Below, one piece after another: positions 1 through 10,726 of a stretch of DNA of 64,000 nucleotides (position 1 is its first letter; every line of letters starts with the position of its first letter). The stretch comes from Ophiura sarsii (taxonomy: Eukaryota; Echinodermata; Ophiuroidea; Amphilepidida; Ophiuridae), in the NCBI GenBank assembly GCA_035610835.1, contig CM069448.1, positions 32,645,583 to 32,709,582 on the forward strand, given 5' to 3'. Under the pieces are notes generated by a model. The model saw nothing but the letters and a program-made list of their open reading frames with translations, had not been told where the DNA came from and made no database searches. The position numbers and the translations under genes are program-made.

Positions 1-145
1 GATGTAGGCCTACTACTAGTGGAAATTATATGATGTCCTCGGTGTTCCCCACAAGCGTATAATGAATATTATTTATAATACACTAATAACTTTCGAACTC
101 TGTAGAGGAACTGGCCCTGAATGCAAAGACTGGTGGAATACTTAG

Positions 146-405
146 CAGTTGCGTGCGCAGGATATTGTGAGTGGGGGGAGGGGCATCTGGCCATAAATGA
201 AATTCCCATGATTCAGATTCTTCTCAATTCCCCCGATGTACCAAAAAAATAGTAAAAGGTAGCCCCTATTTTGCTTGCAGTCACCTCGGGAATTCCACGT
301 AAGTGGGGGGTGGGGGGGGGGGGGGGGCGGGGGGGGGGGGGGGGGTTAAAAAAATCGCACGGTCCCCCCTGCCCACCCCCCCCCCCCCCTTTGCGGACGC
401 CACTG
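146..405. mobile_element. hAT-type MITE with 8-bp target duplication
   Basis: The ends are imperfect inverted repeats, CAGTTGCGTGCGCAGG at the left and the reverse complement of CAGTGGCGTCCGCAAAG at the right. ATACTTAG flanks both sides (138-145 and 406-413). The matching place in the right arm near 21015 has a single ATACTTAG and no element, so it is an empty site. Eight-base duplications and CAGTGG-type ends are typical of hAT elements. The interior has poly-G and poly-C tracts and no coding sequence. Confidence 0.75.
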
Positions 406-874
406 ATACTTAGTCAAGACGCGTACGCGTAGGGTTTCCGAATAAAGGAAGTTCCGGGTTTAATAGGGGAATTTTATGTGCATACTGCAGGATTAATGTT
501 ACACGACACATGTAATCGGATATTATTCGTAGGCCTAGTGAATGTGTAGGCGCAGGGCCTAATCATGGTATTAATGGTACTGGATAATGGTTTATACACC
601 CACAAATACGAGTTCTGCTTCCTTCGCATAATATCGCTCTTATATGAATATCAGCCTTATTTGTCATGACTATAGCTTTGAATCATAGCTCCATATTAAA
701 TGGTAATTGAAGTTTACTTTTGTTCTGATGCGGTCAACGATTTTGAGGAAACTTGCCTTTAAAATAAATACATGTTTTTTCGGGGTTTTTTCGTTTTTTT
801 CTCCGTATTGTATGGTTAGATATCTAAGAGCACGAATAAAATACACCAGATTGAGGCTCTTTTAAGAAATTGAG

Positions 875-1490
875 TTAAAAATGTTCACATGCAAATGAAT
901 GCCAACCAATATTTCCAAATCGTTTGGAGAATATTATTTTAGTTTGTCCAAAAACAGCAACATGTTTACAGACGTACCAACCAACCGACCCAACCTGAGA
1001 GGTCCGTCTGCCTGTAGAACAGTTTGGTTTTGTCGCCTTATATAGTATTAGTACTAAAAACATGACATAATTTCCCAGATGCACATAAATAAATTTTAAC
1101 CCTTCAGAAACAGTGGCATTGCAGTTTCAATGATAAAATAATGATAAAATCATCAAAATAAATGGATGACATGTTAAAGGTAGATGTTTTGATTGCTGGC
1201 CCGATTTTCAACTTGATTTTTTCTATTTTGCATGGAAGGTCATCCTTAAAATTGTCACATTCAAAAGTTAGAGTTGCATAACTGTGGCCATTGAGTAGCA
1301 CACAAACTGGCTTGTGGTTAACTACCTTTGTCACTAATTCACCACATTTTAGCCTATAAATTCTAAATAGAACATTTCTGGCCCCTAAGATTTTACAGAC
1401 ATAATGAGAAAAATATGGGGATTCTTCTGATATCAAAATATCTTGATGTGAATTTTTTTTCATAACCCCCAAAAAGTGATCGGAACATAC
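875..1490. repeat. Dispersed repeat inside the left arm
   Basis: This segment shares long stretches with the arms of the 27-32 kb palindrome, for example the GATATCAGAAGAA...CCCATATTTTTCTCATT region near 1410-1445 against 28460-28500, and the CCCGATTTTCAACTTGAT motif near 1200 against 28607. It is therefore a repeat family, not a gene. A 122-codon minus-strand open frame here is a by-product. Confidence 0.6.
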
Positions 1491-2163
1491 ACCTTTAACT
1501 GGTGATAACAGAGGTACCTTTTCGCCATTTATTGATAATTTGTAATCCTTATGATATTATTGTAGAGTTTAGCAAAATTACTTCAGTCATGAGGTACAGA
1601 GTAGGTATTCTAAAAGTGTACATGGTTTCAATCTATTTTGTATAAATTCTCAACTGGCTCACGCTCACTTTATTCAAGAACCGCTGATCACATTGATCTA
1701 ACACAAAAACCTATGGCAGTATCATAATTCGGAACAGATGTATGGGCCCAGGCTTGAACCAGTAACCATGGGTTACTATCGTGCACTTGTTTGGTATGTT
1801 TTTCTGTCATGACTGACAGCTTGACTGACAGCTTGTGACACGCCACTTCCAATCGATAAATGACTGAATAGAAGTAGGATGCCCATGATCAAACCATCTT
1901 GAATTTGGCCGGTCTGGTCAGCGTGCACCCTCAATCTTGCCCTGCATGATCACCTTCTCTAGACAGTTTCCTTGGCGTCTGGCAGTATGAACTAAATAAG
2001 AGAGAGTATGGGAGTTGATCAGTCCAAGTCTTGTCTTCACACCAACCTTCTGAAGCTCACTTGCATTGGTTCTCTTCATGACCCAGGTGATTCTTAGCAT
2101 CCTGCGCCAACACCACATTTCGAATGCATTGATTTTGTTGCAGCTTGCAGTTGTCAGTATCCA

Positions 2164-3071
2164 ATGGCGTATCCATTATTCCCCCCCCCCCCCCATTGAC
2201 AAAAGAGTTTTAAAAAATGAGAAAGAGGAGAAGAAGGAGGAAGAGGAGAAGAAGAAGGAGGGAGAGGGGAGGTAGGGGAGGAAGAAAGGTAGGGGCATAG
2301 GCGGCGCAAAAATAGGGAGGGGGATACGGGGGGGGGGGGGCGGGGGGTTACGGGGTCACGGGGTCACGTTCCCATAATTTTAATGTGGGGGACGTTAAAA
2401 GCGTTATACTGGATCTTTTTAGTGTTAAAATGCCAAGTTTGCGGGCTTTTCACGTATTAGTTTCAATGTTTCATCATTCAAGCTTATCAAGATGGCGCCA
2501 GGAACGTTTTTCTGAACTATTTTTAGAATTTTTTGGCTCGATTCGCGCTCATTTTCCCTTCAGGTTTCAACATTATAATGGGTCTCGAACCACTGAAATA
2601 TTCTAAATATTATGTGGGGGACGTTAAAACCTTCATACTGGACCTTTCAAATGTTAAAAGGGCCATTCTTTGCGCGCTTTGCGCGTATTACTTTCAATGT
2701 TTCATTATTCAAACTGAACCAGATGGCATCAGAAAAGTTTTCCATGACCATTTTAGTTTAAAAACTGAAAATCTGTGCGAGCTTTGCGCGCATTCTTTCT
2801 ACAGGTTACAACATTATAATGGGTCTCGAACCACACCAAATATGTTGGGTACGTTAAATACTTCATACTGGACCTTTTAAGTGTTTAAAATGCCAATGTT
2901 CTTCTTGCTTCAGAATGCTGAATCTTTGCCATAAAAACGGCGAAACCCCATGAGCTTCGCCCCTGGACCCCATCCGCTGGTCAAGCTGGTCAGTCGCTCC
3001 ACTGGCTTCGCTCACTCCGCTCACAAGGATACAACATTGGGCCCCCATCAAAACAGTCCTGGATACGCCAT
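2164..3071. mobile_element. Non-autonomous element with ATGGCGTATCCA inverted ends
   Basis: The insertion begins ATGGCGTATCCA and ends TGGATACGCCAT, a perfect 12-base inverted terminal repeat. It is flanked by TGTCAGTATCCA (2152-2163) and TGTCAGTGTCCA (3072-3083), an apparent 12-base target duplication with one mismatch. It interrupts a LINE reading frame that continues on both sides. It contains a homopurine tract (2215-2285), poly-G, and the 225-bp tandem units described separately. Confidence 0.65.
2388..2912 (+). repeat. About 225-bp tandem repeat, 2.3 units
   Basis: Units start near 2388, 2613 and 2846, each with GGGGACGTTAAA or GGGTACGTTAAA followed by TACTGGA(C/T)CTTTT. They share the later block ACATTATAATGGGTCTCGAACCAC. 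Diverged copies of the same family lie at about 14770-14920 and 32100-32290. Open frames through the units are repeat artefacts. Confidence 0.7.
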
Positions 3072-3395
3072 TGTCAGTGTCCAGGATTCACAGCCGTAAG
3101 TTGAAATAGGAAAAATGAGTGCTTTGACCAGACGTACTTTGTTTGATATAGTGATGCCTCTGTCAGCCTATATTTTTGAGAGCTATGCCATTGCGGATCT
3201 AGCCATAGCCAAACGACGCCTGATTTCTGTATGACATTCTCCTTCTTGAGTGATGAGAGATCCTAGGAAATTGAACTGTTGGATCTGATCCACATTTTGA
3301 CCGTCGACTAGAAGAGGGGTAATGTTTCCATCATCACCGATGACCATGAAATTTGTTTTGGCAACATTAAGACGTTCAAGATGCCTAACTATATA

Positions 3396-4560
3396 TTCCT
3401 GGCTAGTGGCTAATAGTGTACTACGACAACAAATTATTTATGTAGTATGGATTAATCAAAACGCGAGTATACTTCATTAGAATGATATATGTGATTGTGA
3501 GTTACATGGAGCTGAGTTATAGTCAAATGTGTTTGAATTAAAAAAATCAAATAGGTTTGCTATTGTTTAGGCTATCTGCAGGGTGAGTCTATTAATTTTC
3601 AGTCATTTCAAGATTTTGTTTCCAACATTCATGCGCCAATTCAGGTTTTTCACCAGTTTCATTGATTGACATTTCTGAATCACCCAGCCATCGATACTAC
3701 AGGGTGATGAGTAAAAAAAAATGTACTCAAAATAAAATAATTATTAAAAATATTTGTTATCAAAATATAAAGGTAACCAATGTACATGCCAATAGATGTA
3801 TATATTCACTATCATCAGCAAAAAGACTCATGACATTGCATGGTACCGTTTACCAGAAATGACTATTTTGGTAAAGTGACTGCATTTTGTAACCGAACAC
3901 AATATTGAATATTTTACTCAATAATGCTTGATACTATATGAACAAATGGATTCATGTATGGTACACAATAGCTAACTAATAAAGACAAATAAAACATTCT
4001 CCGTTATTTTTTCAAACATTAAATGCGAAATAATGACAAAACAATGTCATTATTACACGAATTTAGCAACAACAACACACAATGTGCCTTTTCAGCATGG
4101 ACTAGAGTGTGGACCGTTTTCAATTGTGGAATTCAATGGATCTTATAAGAGAAAATATCGCAAATCTTGTTCAGTTTATAAAATGTTTACTTTTACGCAA
4201 ATGATCATAAAATATGTTTACCACAACCAATTTCAACCAACTTAAATTCTTTAGAAAGCTAATGAGATAAAGCGTTTGTCTCAATAACAAATTTGCAGTG
4301 TGCACAGATTTTAAGATATAAAATTCCAAAGTTGAGTACACTTTTTGCGATTATGTGGATTGGGTTCTATATTTGATGCAAGATTATTTTATTTTGTCTT
4401 TAAAAAAAATCATCTGCTATGACAAATCAAATAAACAGGTAATACATGATTAGATAGTAACATAATGAGTGTGGATAACTGTTTGAGTAATATCAAAAAG
4501 TAGACTAGATTTTGCATGCCAACAATGGTAACATTTGGATAGTATCCATTCTTCGAGCTT
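3396..4560. other. AT-rich sequence, nothing recognised
   Basis: It belongs to the roughly 3.1-kb part of the left arm (1571-4664) that has no counterpart in the right arm. No convincing coding frame, tRNA or element end was found. Short frames at 3662-3862 and 4033-4245 have no recognisable protein features. Confidence 0.5.
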
Positions 4561-5199
4561 TCTCCAAATGGTATCAGTAATACCGGGTCCTCACCGGCCT
4601 GGTACAGGGCTCATACCACCTCATCACCGGGTCCTCACCGGCCGGAACGCCTGGGTACCGGCCGAACCGCCTTGATTAAATGTAACCAAACCGCCCTTTA
4701 TAAGCTGAGCCAGGGGTGCCACTCAGCTTTTAAATTAAAATTTAGTCAGCATATAATTGGTGGCGCTATACCGATAAGGCGTGATTGAAGCAGACGACGC
4801 GACGCTGGCCACGCGTCTCTCAGACGACCCAATATGGCAACGGGAGTGCACCATTTTGAATTATTTTTAACAGACATCGCCCTGTTAACGATGAAAATTC
4901 TTCTAATTATGATGAATTTGTCAAAATGATAAGATTAACATTCGCGATTAATACGTGTTATTCCAATACGAATTAAAAATTAAGGTTTCGCGTGGCCACC
5001 GTCGTCTGTGTAAATCTACCGCGAGAACAGCGCCACCAAACATATGCCGACTAAAAATGACGTTAAACCTGGTTAATCGCGTTAAACCCTGGTTACGGAC
5101 GCATTCCGGACGACTACCCTAACTTATGTGAATATGGAAAAGGGACCGTTTTCGCTACGTACATCAGTATAGCACTTTCCTATCCCAAAATTAATAGAA

Positions 5200-5485
5200 T
5201 CCCTGGCTGAGCGCTCAAGCTCGCCGCTTCACTCACTTTCCGAACTTATCTATATTGTCACAATGTATCCGTGTGAACTGGGTGGCCCTTACCGTGTGCA
5301 AAATCGTTGAACACGTTCAGGGGACTATGTCGGCCATCCGCGCCCGGCAGGAGTTTTAAGCATTCTCAAAACTCCTGCCGGGTGAGTAAAACGGCGGCGA
5401 ACGGTGAAGGACCTTATAGGTCCGGGGCATCCGTTTCGCGCCCGTTCGCAGAGCGGTGATGGACGGTCATCTCAGCGACGGGCTG
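5200..5485. repeat. CCGGCAGGAGTTTT-hairpin repeat family (three copies)
   Basis: This GC-richer block contains CCCGGCAGGAGTTTT, a 9-base loop, then AAAACTCCTGCCGGG (about 5343-5383), a strong hairpin. Inverted copies occur at about 5968-6090 and 15620-15990, the latter as the counterpart in the right arm of the large inverted repeat. The AACGTGTTCA(G/A)GGGAC and GCGGCGAGCTTGAGCGCTC motifs are shared. No coding potential is evident. Confidence 0.65.
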
Positions 5486-5730
5486 CTAAAAGATGGAAAT
5501 TTAGTTCAAAGTTGTGGTTGCCCGACTACTGAATGGATGAGTTTGTCCATATTTTGAGTAGTGGATGCCGGTTGATGCCGCGTGGATAACCGTCCGCGGA
5601 ACGGACTCTCAACGGGCGCTCGCAGTGTGACACCGTACGGGTCCGGTGTGCACGGTTCCTGCCACATAACGCCTACAAGTTCTGTTATAACGTGTTGACG
5701 GTCTCGTAACGTCTCCGTAACATTCTAGTA

Positions 5731-5934
5731 GGGTTGTTGCGGTGACTGTCGAAAATTAATACGGTAGCTCTTCGGGTGCATTTGGGCTAATAAACATAGT
5801 AATGCTGCAATACTATGTTTTTAGCTACAGTATTGCCAGGTCATCTTTCCAAGTCAATATTGGGCCACTTTTGGGGTAATTTCCCCCCGTAAAACTGCTA
5901 CCGTATTAATGTTCGACGATCACCGCAACAACCC
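5731..5934. mobile_element. 204-bp MITE with about 40-bp inverted ends and TA duplication
   Basis: The left end GGGTTGTTGCGGTGA...TGTCGAAAATTAATACGGTAG is mirrored by CTACCGTATTAATGTTCGA...TCACCGCAACAACCC at the right. TA flanks both sides (5729-5730, 5935-5936). It is too short to encode a transposase. A TA duplication fits Tc1/mariner-like MITEs, but the superfamily is an inference. Confidence 0.7.
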
Positions 5935-6113
5935 TAGTAACATCCTATTACCGTTTCCTCGCAATTGTACCTTCTCAAAACTCCTGCCGGGCGCGGATGG
6001 CCGGCAAAGTCTCCTGAACGTGTTCAAAGATCGAGAAACGGCCCACCGTGTGTCCTCACCGTGTGCCGCCGTCCGCACCAATTTCATACTATGGCATGCC
6101 AGAGCAGACATAA

Positions 6114-6530
6114 ATGCGTGGTCTACGCTCACACGATCTGGTTCACGCACACACGATTAGGTCACGCTCACACGAGATCTGGCTCTACACACGAGATCTG
6201 GTTCTACGCTCACACAAGATCTGGTTCTACACACGAGATCTGGTTCTACGCTCACACGATGTGGTTCACGCTCACACGTTCAGGTCACGCTCATACGAGA
6301 TCTGGTTCTACACACAAGATCTGGTTATACACTCACACGATCTGGTTCACGCACACACGATTAGGTCACCCTCACACGAGATCTGGCTCTACACACGAGA
6401 TCTGGTTCTACGCTCACACGATGTGGTTCACGCTCACACGATCAGGTCACGCTCACACGAGATCTGGTTCTACACACGAGATCTGGTTCTACGCGCACGA
6501 TCTGGTTCACGCTCACACGATCAGCAGGTA
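6114..6530 (+). repeat. Minisatellite of CACACGAGATCTGGTTC-type units
   Basis: The array is built from short variants of ACACGAGATCTGGTTCTACGCTC, GATCTGGTTCACGC and GATCAGGTCACGCTC, arranged into a higher-order block that recurs about every 200 bases. Because the period is near a multiple of three, two frames stay open and give repetitive HTRSGSTHEIWFYA-like peptides. These are not treated as genes. Confidence 0.85.
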
Positions 6531-7814
6531 GCGACGAAGTGTTTTTTTGCGTATAAAACATGAAAAACAGACATGTTCAGTAATGCAATAGTATTGAATT
6601 GAACACACACATGACCTTATAGTATACAGGGAGTGGTGCTGCGCGCTGACTTCTGGGGAGTTCTGTGGGTTACGCTCAGATAATGCCGGATATGAGGCAG
6701 CCGGGCAGATTGTGGGCGAATTGAAAAGTACTAAAATAGTAGTAGTATGGGTCCATTGTAAATATTAAACCATAAACTCATTCGGGTCCAATTACCAATG
6801 AAAAACAAAAATCTATGCGGGCCAGTACATATTGAATTCATGGGGTCACTTTTCGTACAGCGAAAAACATCCAAATCGATGCTGTGTACTGGTACCTGTA
6901 TAGGACGCATCTCAACTAACTTTGCGTCTACTGAGCTAACTTGAGCTGTGTATAACGTATGAATGCCATACAGGTGTCCACATAAAGCTTAAGTAATTCT
7001 CTTTCTTAAAATCTACATTTTATATTTAAAAAAAAAATATGCCTGCGTCATTTAATATTTTACTTTTGCCATCGTATTATTTCACGATTCCCCACACAGT
7101 AAAGAATAACAATATTATTGTCAAATTCACCAAGTGCACGCGTTTTTACGGGGCATGTATTCAGCTCGCTGTATCTCTGGAAATAAATAAGGTACACATC
7201 TCCTACCAACGCCATATCGTACACTTGGTGTTTGAAACGTGTCCATGTTAAATACATTTTGATTGGTTGAGAAAAGCCCACGTCATTTGTACAAGTGAAG
7301 GCAAGTTTACGGATTACATTTTTCAGTAAATGCCGCTGAATCGGGACGAATTAATTTCATCACCTAATTTCCAGTCCTCAGGCTGGGATGCACAGTGGCA
7401 GTAAATCGGTGGATAAAATTATAATAAAGCTCAAATCATCCCGGTTCTTTTTACAAATTTCACGTACATATTCCACACAACACATAAATACAACATTCGA
7501 GAGGACAGTACCAGCTGATGCGTCGATCTCGCACATTTTTGTGCTTGATAGGAACTATTGCTGTACTCAATTTTTGAAGTGGATTTCCATACTGAATTAG
7601 TTGTGTGCGCCCTTTAAGAATCATATCGCAGGCATTAGACTTTGACTGCAATATGCTGTTTTGATATTGCTATACATTTTCAAACAGGGTATAAATCTTT
7701 GTGGGACACCCTGTATGAGCTTCTAATATTTGTGGAGTGATTTGTTTTGGATAAAGTGTCCACTAAGGGCATATCTAGGATAAGAAAGGGTCAGCATGTC
7801 AAATCTTAGTGTGA
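6531..7814. other. No gene or element recognised
   Basis: A GGGACACCCTGTA motif at about 7703-7715 matches the right end of the TA-flanked elements at 33494-34523 and 43942-44815 and may be a remnant of that family. Otherwise nothing stands out. Confidence 0.45.
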
Positions 7815-8113
7815 GTAAGAACGTATCCAGGTAGGGGGGGGGGGGGGGGGGTAGTAGGCCATGGCGAAATGTGCGCGCGCGAAATTTTTCGACTTTACAC
7901 CTACCGGTACCTTTTGCACGATTGAGCTACATCTCGACTCTAAACAAGCTTGTACCATAGAATATTGCGTTTTGGGAAGTACGCGCGCGAAAGTTTTTCA
8001 TCTGTTACTTTGTACCATCATTATTCCATGATTCATTTTGGGGGGAGGGCAAGCGGGGGAAAGGGTTCCAAGTGGGAACTTCCGCCCCCCCCTGTCCCCC
8101 GCTGGTTACGCCA
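7815..8113. mobile_element. Short poly-G bearing MITE (GTATCCAGG...TTACGCCAT ends)
   Basis: It starts ACGTATCCAGGTAGGGGGG and ends CCCCCGCTGGTTACGCCAT, the end type seen at many poly-G sites in this window. Its interior (GATTGAGCTACATC...TAGAATATTGCGTTTTGGGAAG) recurs inverted at 35300-35370 and 36198-36240. There it is split by another element, so this copy gives the unsplit sequence. Confidence 0.55.
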
Positions 8114-8168
8114 TAGCCCTCCTCGTAGGGCCACTATCACTATCCAGGGAAATACTATACTAAGATAG

Positions 8169-8402
8169 AATATAGAAACACTATCAGCCATCCTAGCCGA
8201 GTCAAAAGAGTGGCCCTACAGTTTTGGACAAATGTGTGCCGAGAATCCGGCACTAGACCACAATGCAACACGATACCCCGATGACATCATGCACACACTG
8301 GCCAATAGCAGTGCCAAGGAAGACAAGACAGTAGCCAGACCACATGTGGTGATGATAGGGTTCGTCAAACCGCAATACGCGCCAATTAAGGGCAAGGTGT
8401 GA
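8169..8402 (+). CDS. Unrecognised short open frame, possible partial gene or exon
   Basis: The frame is open from just after a TAG at 8166-8168 to a TGA at 8400-8402, 77 codons. It carries a non-repetitive, balanced peptide including SKEWPYSFGQMCAENPAL, RYPDDIMHTLANSSAKED and RPHVVMIGFVKPQYAP. An internal ATG (QMCAEN) could start a 57-residue product. The composition looks more protein-like than the AT-rich surroundings. I do not recognise the family. It could be a captured exon or the end of a degraded transposon protein. Confidence 0.3.
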   Translation, partial: NIETLSAILAESKEWPYSFGQMCAENPALDHNATRYPDDIMHTLANSSAKEDKTVARPHVVMIGFVKPQYAPIKGKV

Positions 8403-9191
8403 AATGTACACCATTTTAATCACAGATCTTTAATTAGTCCCTCATCCTGTGTGCATTTACTAAAACCGCAATTTATAGCCCAATTTGTGTATACGTTTGA
8501 CACCAATGTAACATCTTGTTCAATTAAAACTACAATGTATGTAAGAAACAAATAAGAAATTGTTTGAGCCATTTTGGCAACACTTATTCACATTAGATGG
8601 ACATTTGATAATAATTTTAGATACTTCGTGACAGTATAGTTCAACAGCACTTAGGGACCGTTCATTATTTATGCTGGAGGGCGGTTGGGTAAACTATAGG
8701 GGGTCATGTAACTTTCATATGTTGAAATAGGGGGGAGGTTATGTTACTTTTTATTCTTAAACAGGGGGGGTTGTATAACTTTTTTTAAAACTATACAGAC
8801 GGTTGTGATTGAGGTGATTTTAGAGATTATTTTGGAGTGAAAATGCAATTTTTTTCTGCGATTTGCGCATATTTTATTAAAACCTATCAACTTCAAAATG
8901 TGTTACTATGAGACGACTTCTGGACAGCAAATCTTGTCTGTGCCTCGGATGATGTGGTGGAAAAACATTAATATAATCATCAATGGTCAAGAAATTAGAG
9001 CCACGGGTGTATAATGTAACAAAATCCAATTTTATGATTTAAAAAAATGTAATTTTTTCCATGTTTTTCACCTCGACTCAGCTTTGCACCAATGCTCACA
9101 AAAGTAGAATGTTTTACTGGATTATACGTTTCTGCTCAGAATGTAGGCTAACTTGTTTGGGTTATAAAGACTCACAAAACCACCCAAAATG
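8403..9191. other. Non-coding; MITE end at about 8650
   Basis: GGGACCGTTCATTATTTATG at about 8653-8672, followed by AGGGGG-rich sequence, matches the end type also seen at about 16690 (GTGCTCATTATTTACG). This suggests a small MITE. No coding region is evident. Confidence 0.4.
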
Positions 9192-9291
9192 NNNNNNNNN
9201 NNNNNNNNNNNNNNNNNNNNNNNNNNNNNNNNNNNNNNNNNNNNNNNNNNNNNNNNNNNNNNNNNNNNNNNNNNNNNNNNNNNNNNNNNNN
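9192..9291. other. Assembly gap, 100 N
   Basis: Exactly 100 consecutive N bases, the usual placeholder for a scaffold join of unknown size. Translations running through it are meaningless. Confidence 0.99.
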
Positions 9292-9654
9292 AATAAATAT
9301 TTTGTTTTTTATCAATGCACGAAAGAAGTTGAGCATATACTGACATATTCTTGATTTTAGTATAGATGGTTTAAAAGCTCGAACAAGGGGGATTCTGAGG
9401 GGGGATGTGCCCCCGCTCAGAATTGGTTTTTTTTTAAATTTTCGAACCCATTTGGTGTGTACTTTTGACCAATATTTTATTGAAAGCAATCACTTTATTT
9501 CTGATCAATATTGGCTTTTTAAATAGGCAGATAGGCCTATGCCAGAAAGAAGTTAATTGGTTACCTCCAAAAGATGGATTCTAGTCAACGTACGTACGCG
9601 TATGAATCCTGACCAACGTACAATAAACTCCAAACGTTGTTGTGTCCCTCGCAT

Positions 9655-9799
9655 GCCTCCCTGCCCTCCTTTCTTTCTCTTTTTCCCCTTTTTTTCTTTC
9701 TTTTTTTCCTTTTTTCCCCCTTTTTTCCCTTTTTTTGTTGGTAGATGTGAAAAAGCAGGGGGGATGATTACATTTGACCATCCCACCAGGTCAAAAAGT

Positions 9800-9836
<37 letters not shown>

Positions 9837-9843
9837 GGATATA

Positions 9844-9876
<33 letters not shown>
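9655..9876. repeat. Pyrimidine tract and poly-G/poly-C hairpin
   Basis: A C/T-rich run (9655-9737) is followed by about 35 G (9800-9835) and, after GGATATAT, about 30 C (9846-9875). The two homopolymers can pair over their length. Poly-G-flanked MITE ends of the same style occur elsewhere in the window. Exact lengths in a draft assembly are unreliable. Confidence 0.8.
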
Positions 9877-9877
<1 letters not shown>

Positions 9878-10025
9878 ATTTCCGCCCTTGGGTTTGAACA
9901 TTTATAGGTCAGTTAAATTGATTTTTGGGAGGGCAAGGTTATCTTTAGCAAAGGTCCTGGACCAATTATATGATAGTTATATGATAATTATATGATAGTT
10001 ATAAATGGTTGACCTCGTTCCCTGA

Positions 10026-10110
10026 TTTATGTTATTAGAGGAGATCTGCAGTGTTGTCGTCAAGGTACTAGTACCTTGGCGACAACACTGCAAATCTCCT
10101 CTAATATAAA
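10026..10110. repeat. Near-perfect 85-bp palindrome
   Basis: TTATGTTATTAGAGGAGATC...TGTTGTCGTCAAGGTAC is mirrored by GTACCTTGGCGACAACA...GATCTCCTCTAATATAAA, with the centre at CTAG. It lies close to the geometric centre of the large inverted repeat (about 10.55 kb). Confidence 0.8.
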
Positions 10111-10726
10111 CCTCATTCACAAGTCAAGTCGCCCTAAATAAAAAAGAAATGCGATTCAATATCGATCTCAATTTTAATCGATTGCGATCCTTGTGACTCT
10201 TTTAAACAGATGCAACGTGAATAGCTCTACAATTTCCCAATTTGTTCCTGATTGTATGACTTTTTTAATTGTTGTATTTGCGATGATACAACACACCAAA
10301 TACAAGAAGCTCTCGTGTCACCCGGGAGTGTCACCATAGATCGTCAATAGAAGGGATTATCTATGGGCATAGTGATTAATTACCCGGTTAATAACTTATT
10401 GTATTGTCCTTAAACTGAAGCTCTATGTATTACCCTTAGGGTATACTTAAACTGTGTGTAATAACTAAGCCATAGGGTCATTATAGACCTATCCATTACA
10501 ATACCAGTGTTGTATAAGCCTAGCAATATATAAGCCCAGTTATATTTCCCCAGAACTATTATGAAGCGAGTTTTATTAAACAGTTGTTATATACATGTAT
10601 AATTAAAGGGATACGAAGTAGTGTTGAAGATTTTTGTTTTAAAATTAATTTACTTGTATTAAATTACCATTATTGTTGTTTCACAAAAACACAGCAAAAC
10701 TTTATTAAAACAATAATATCGCTCTT

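Larger units (their letters stand above)
1900..3395 (-). pseudogene. LINE reverse transcriptase C-terminal fragment, split by a MITE
   Basis: Read on the minus strand, 3395 down to 3072 encodes a typical post-RT LINE region: KTNFMVIG, then VDQIQQFNFLGSLITQEG, then EIRRRLAMARSAM, with an in-frame stop after that. After the 2164-3071 insertion the homology resumes at 2163-1918 with KINAFEMWCWRRMLRITW and LEKVIMQGKIEG. The catalytic RT part is missing. No function is left. The clade resembles the LINE at 49.8-52.6 kb but was not assigned. Confidence 0.75.

Noticed and set aside
1104..1472. 122-codon minus-strand open frame
   Set aside because: It lies in a dispersed repeat also found in the 27-32 kb palindrome arms and mirrored at 16013-16165; the other copies do not keep the frame.
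5965..6563. Two long forward frames encoding HTRSGSTHEIW-like peptides
   Set aside because: They are translations of a minisatellite whose period is near a multiple of three.
9061..9489. Frames crossing the N gap
   Set aside because: They depend on 100 unknown bases.
9553..9995. Frames rich in Pro, Gly, Phe or Lys
   Set aside because: Translations of the pyrimidine and poly-G/poly-C tracts.
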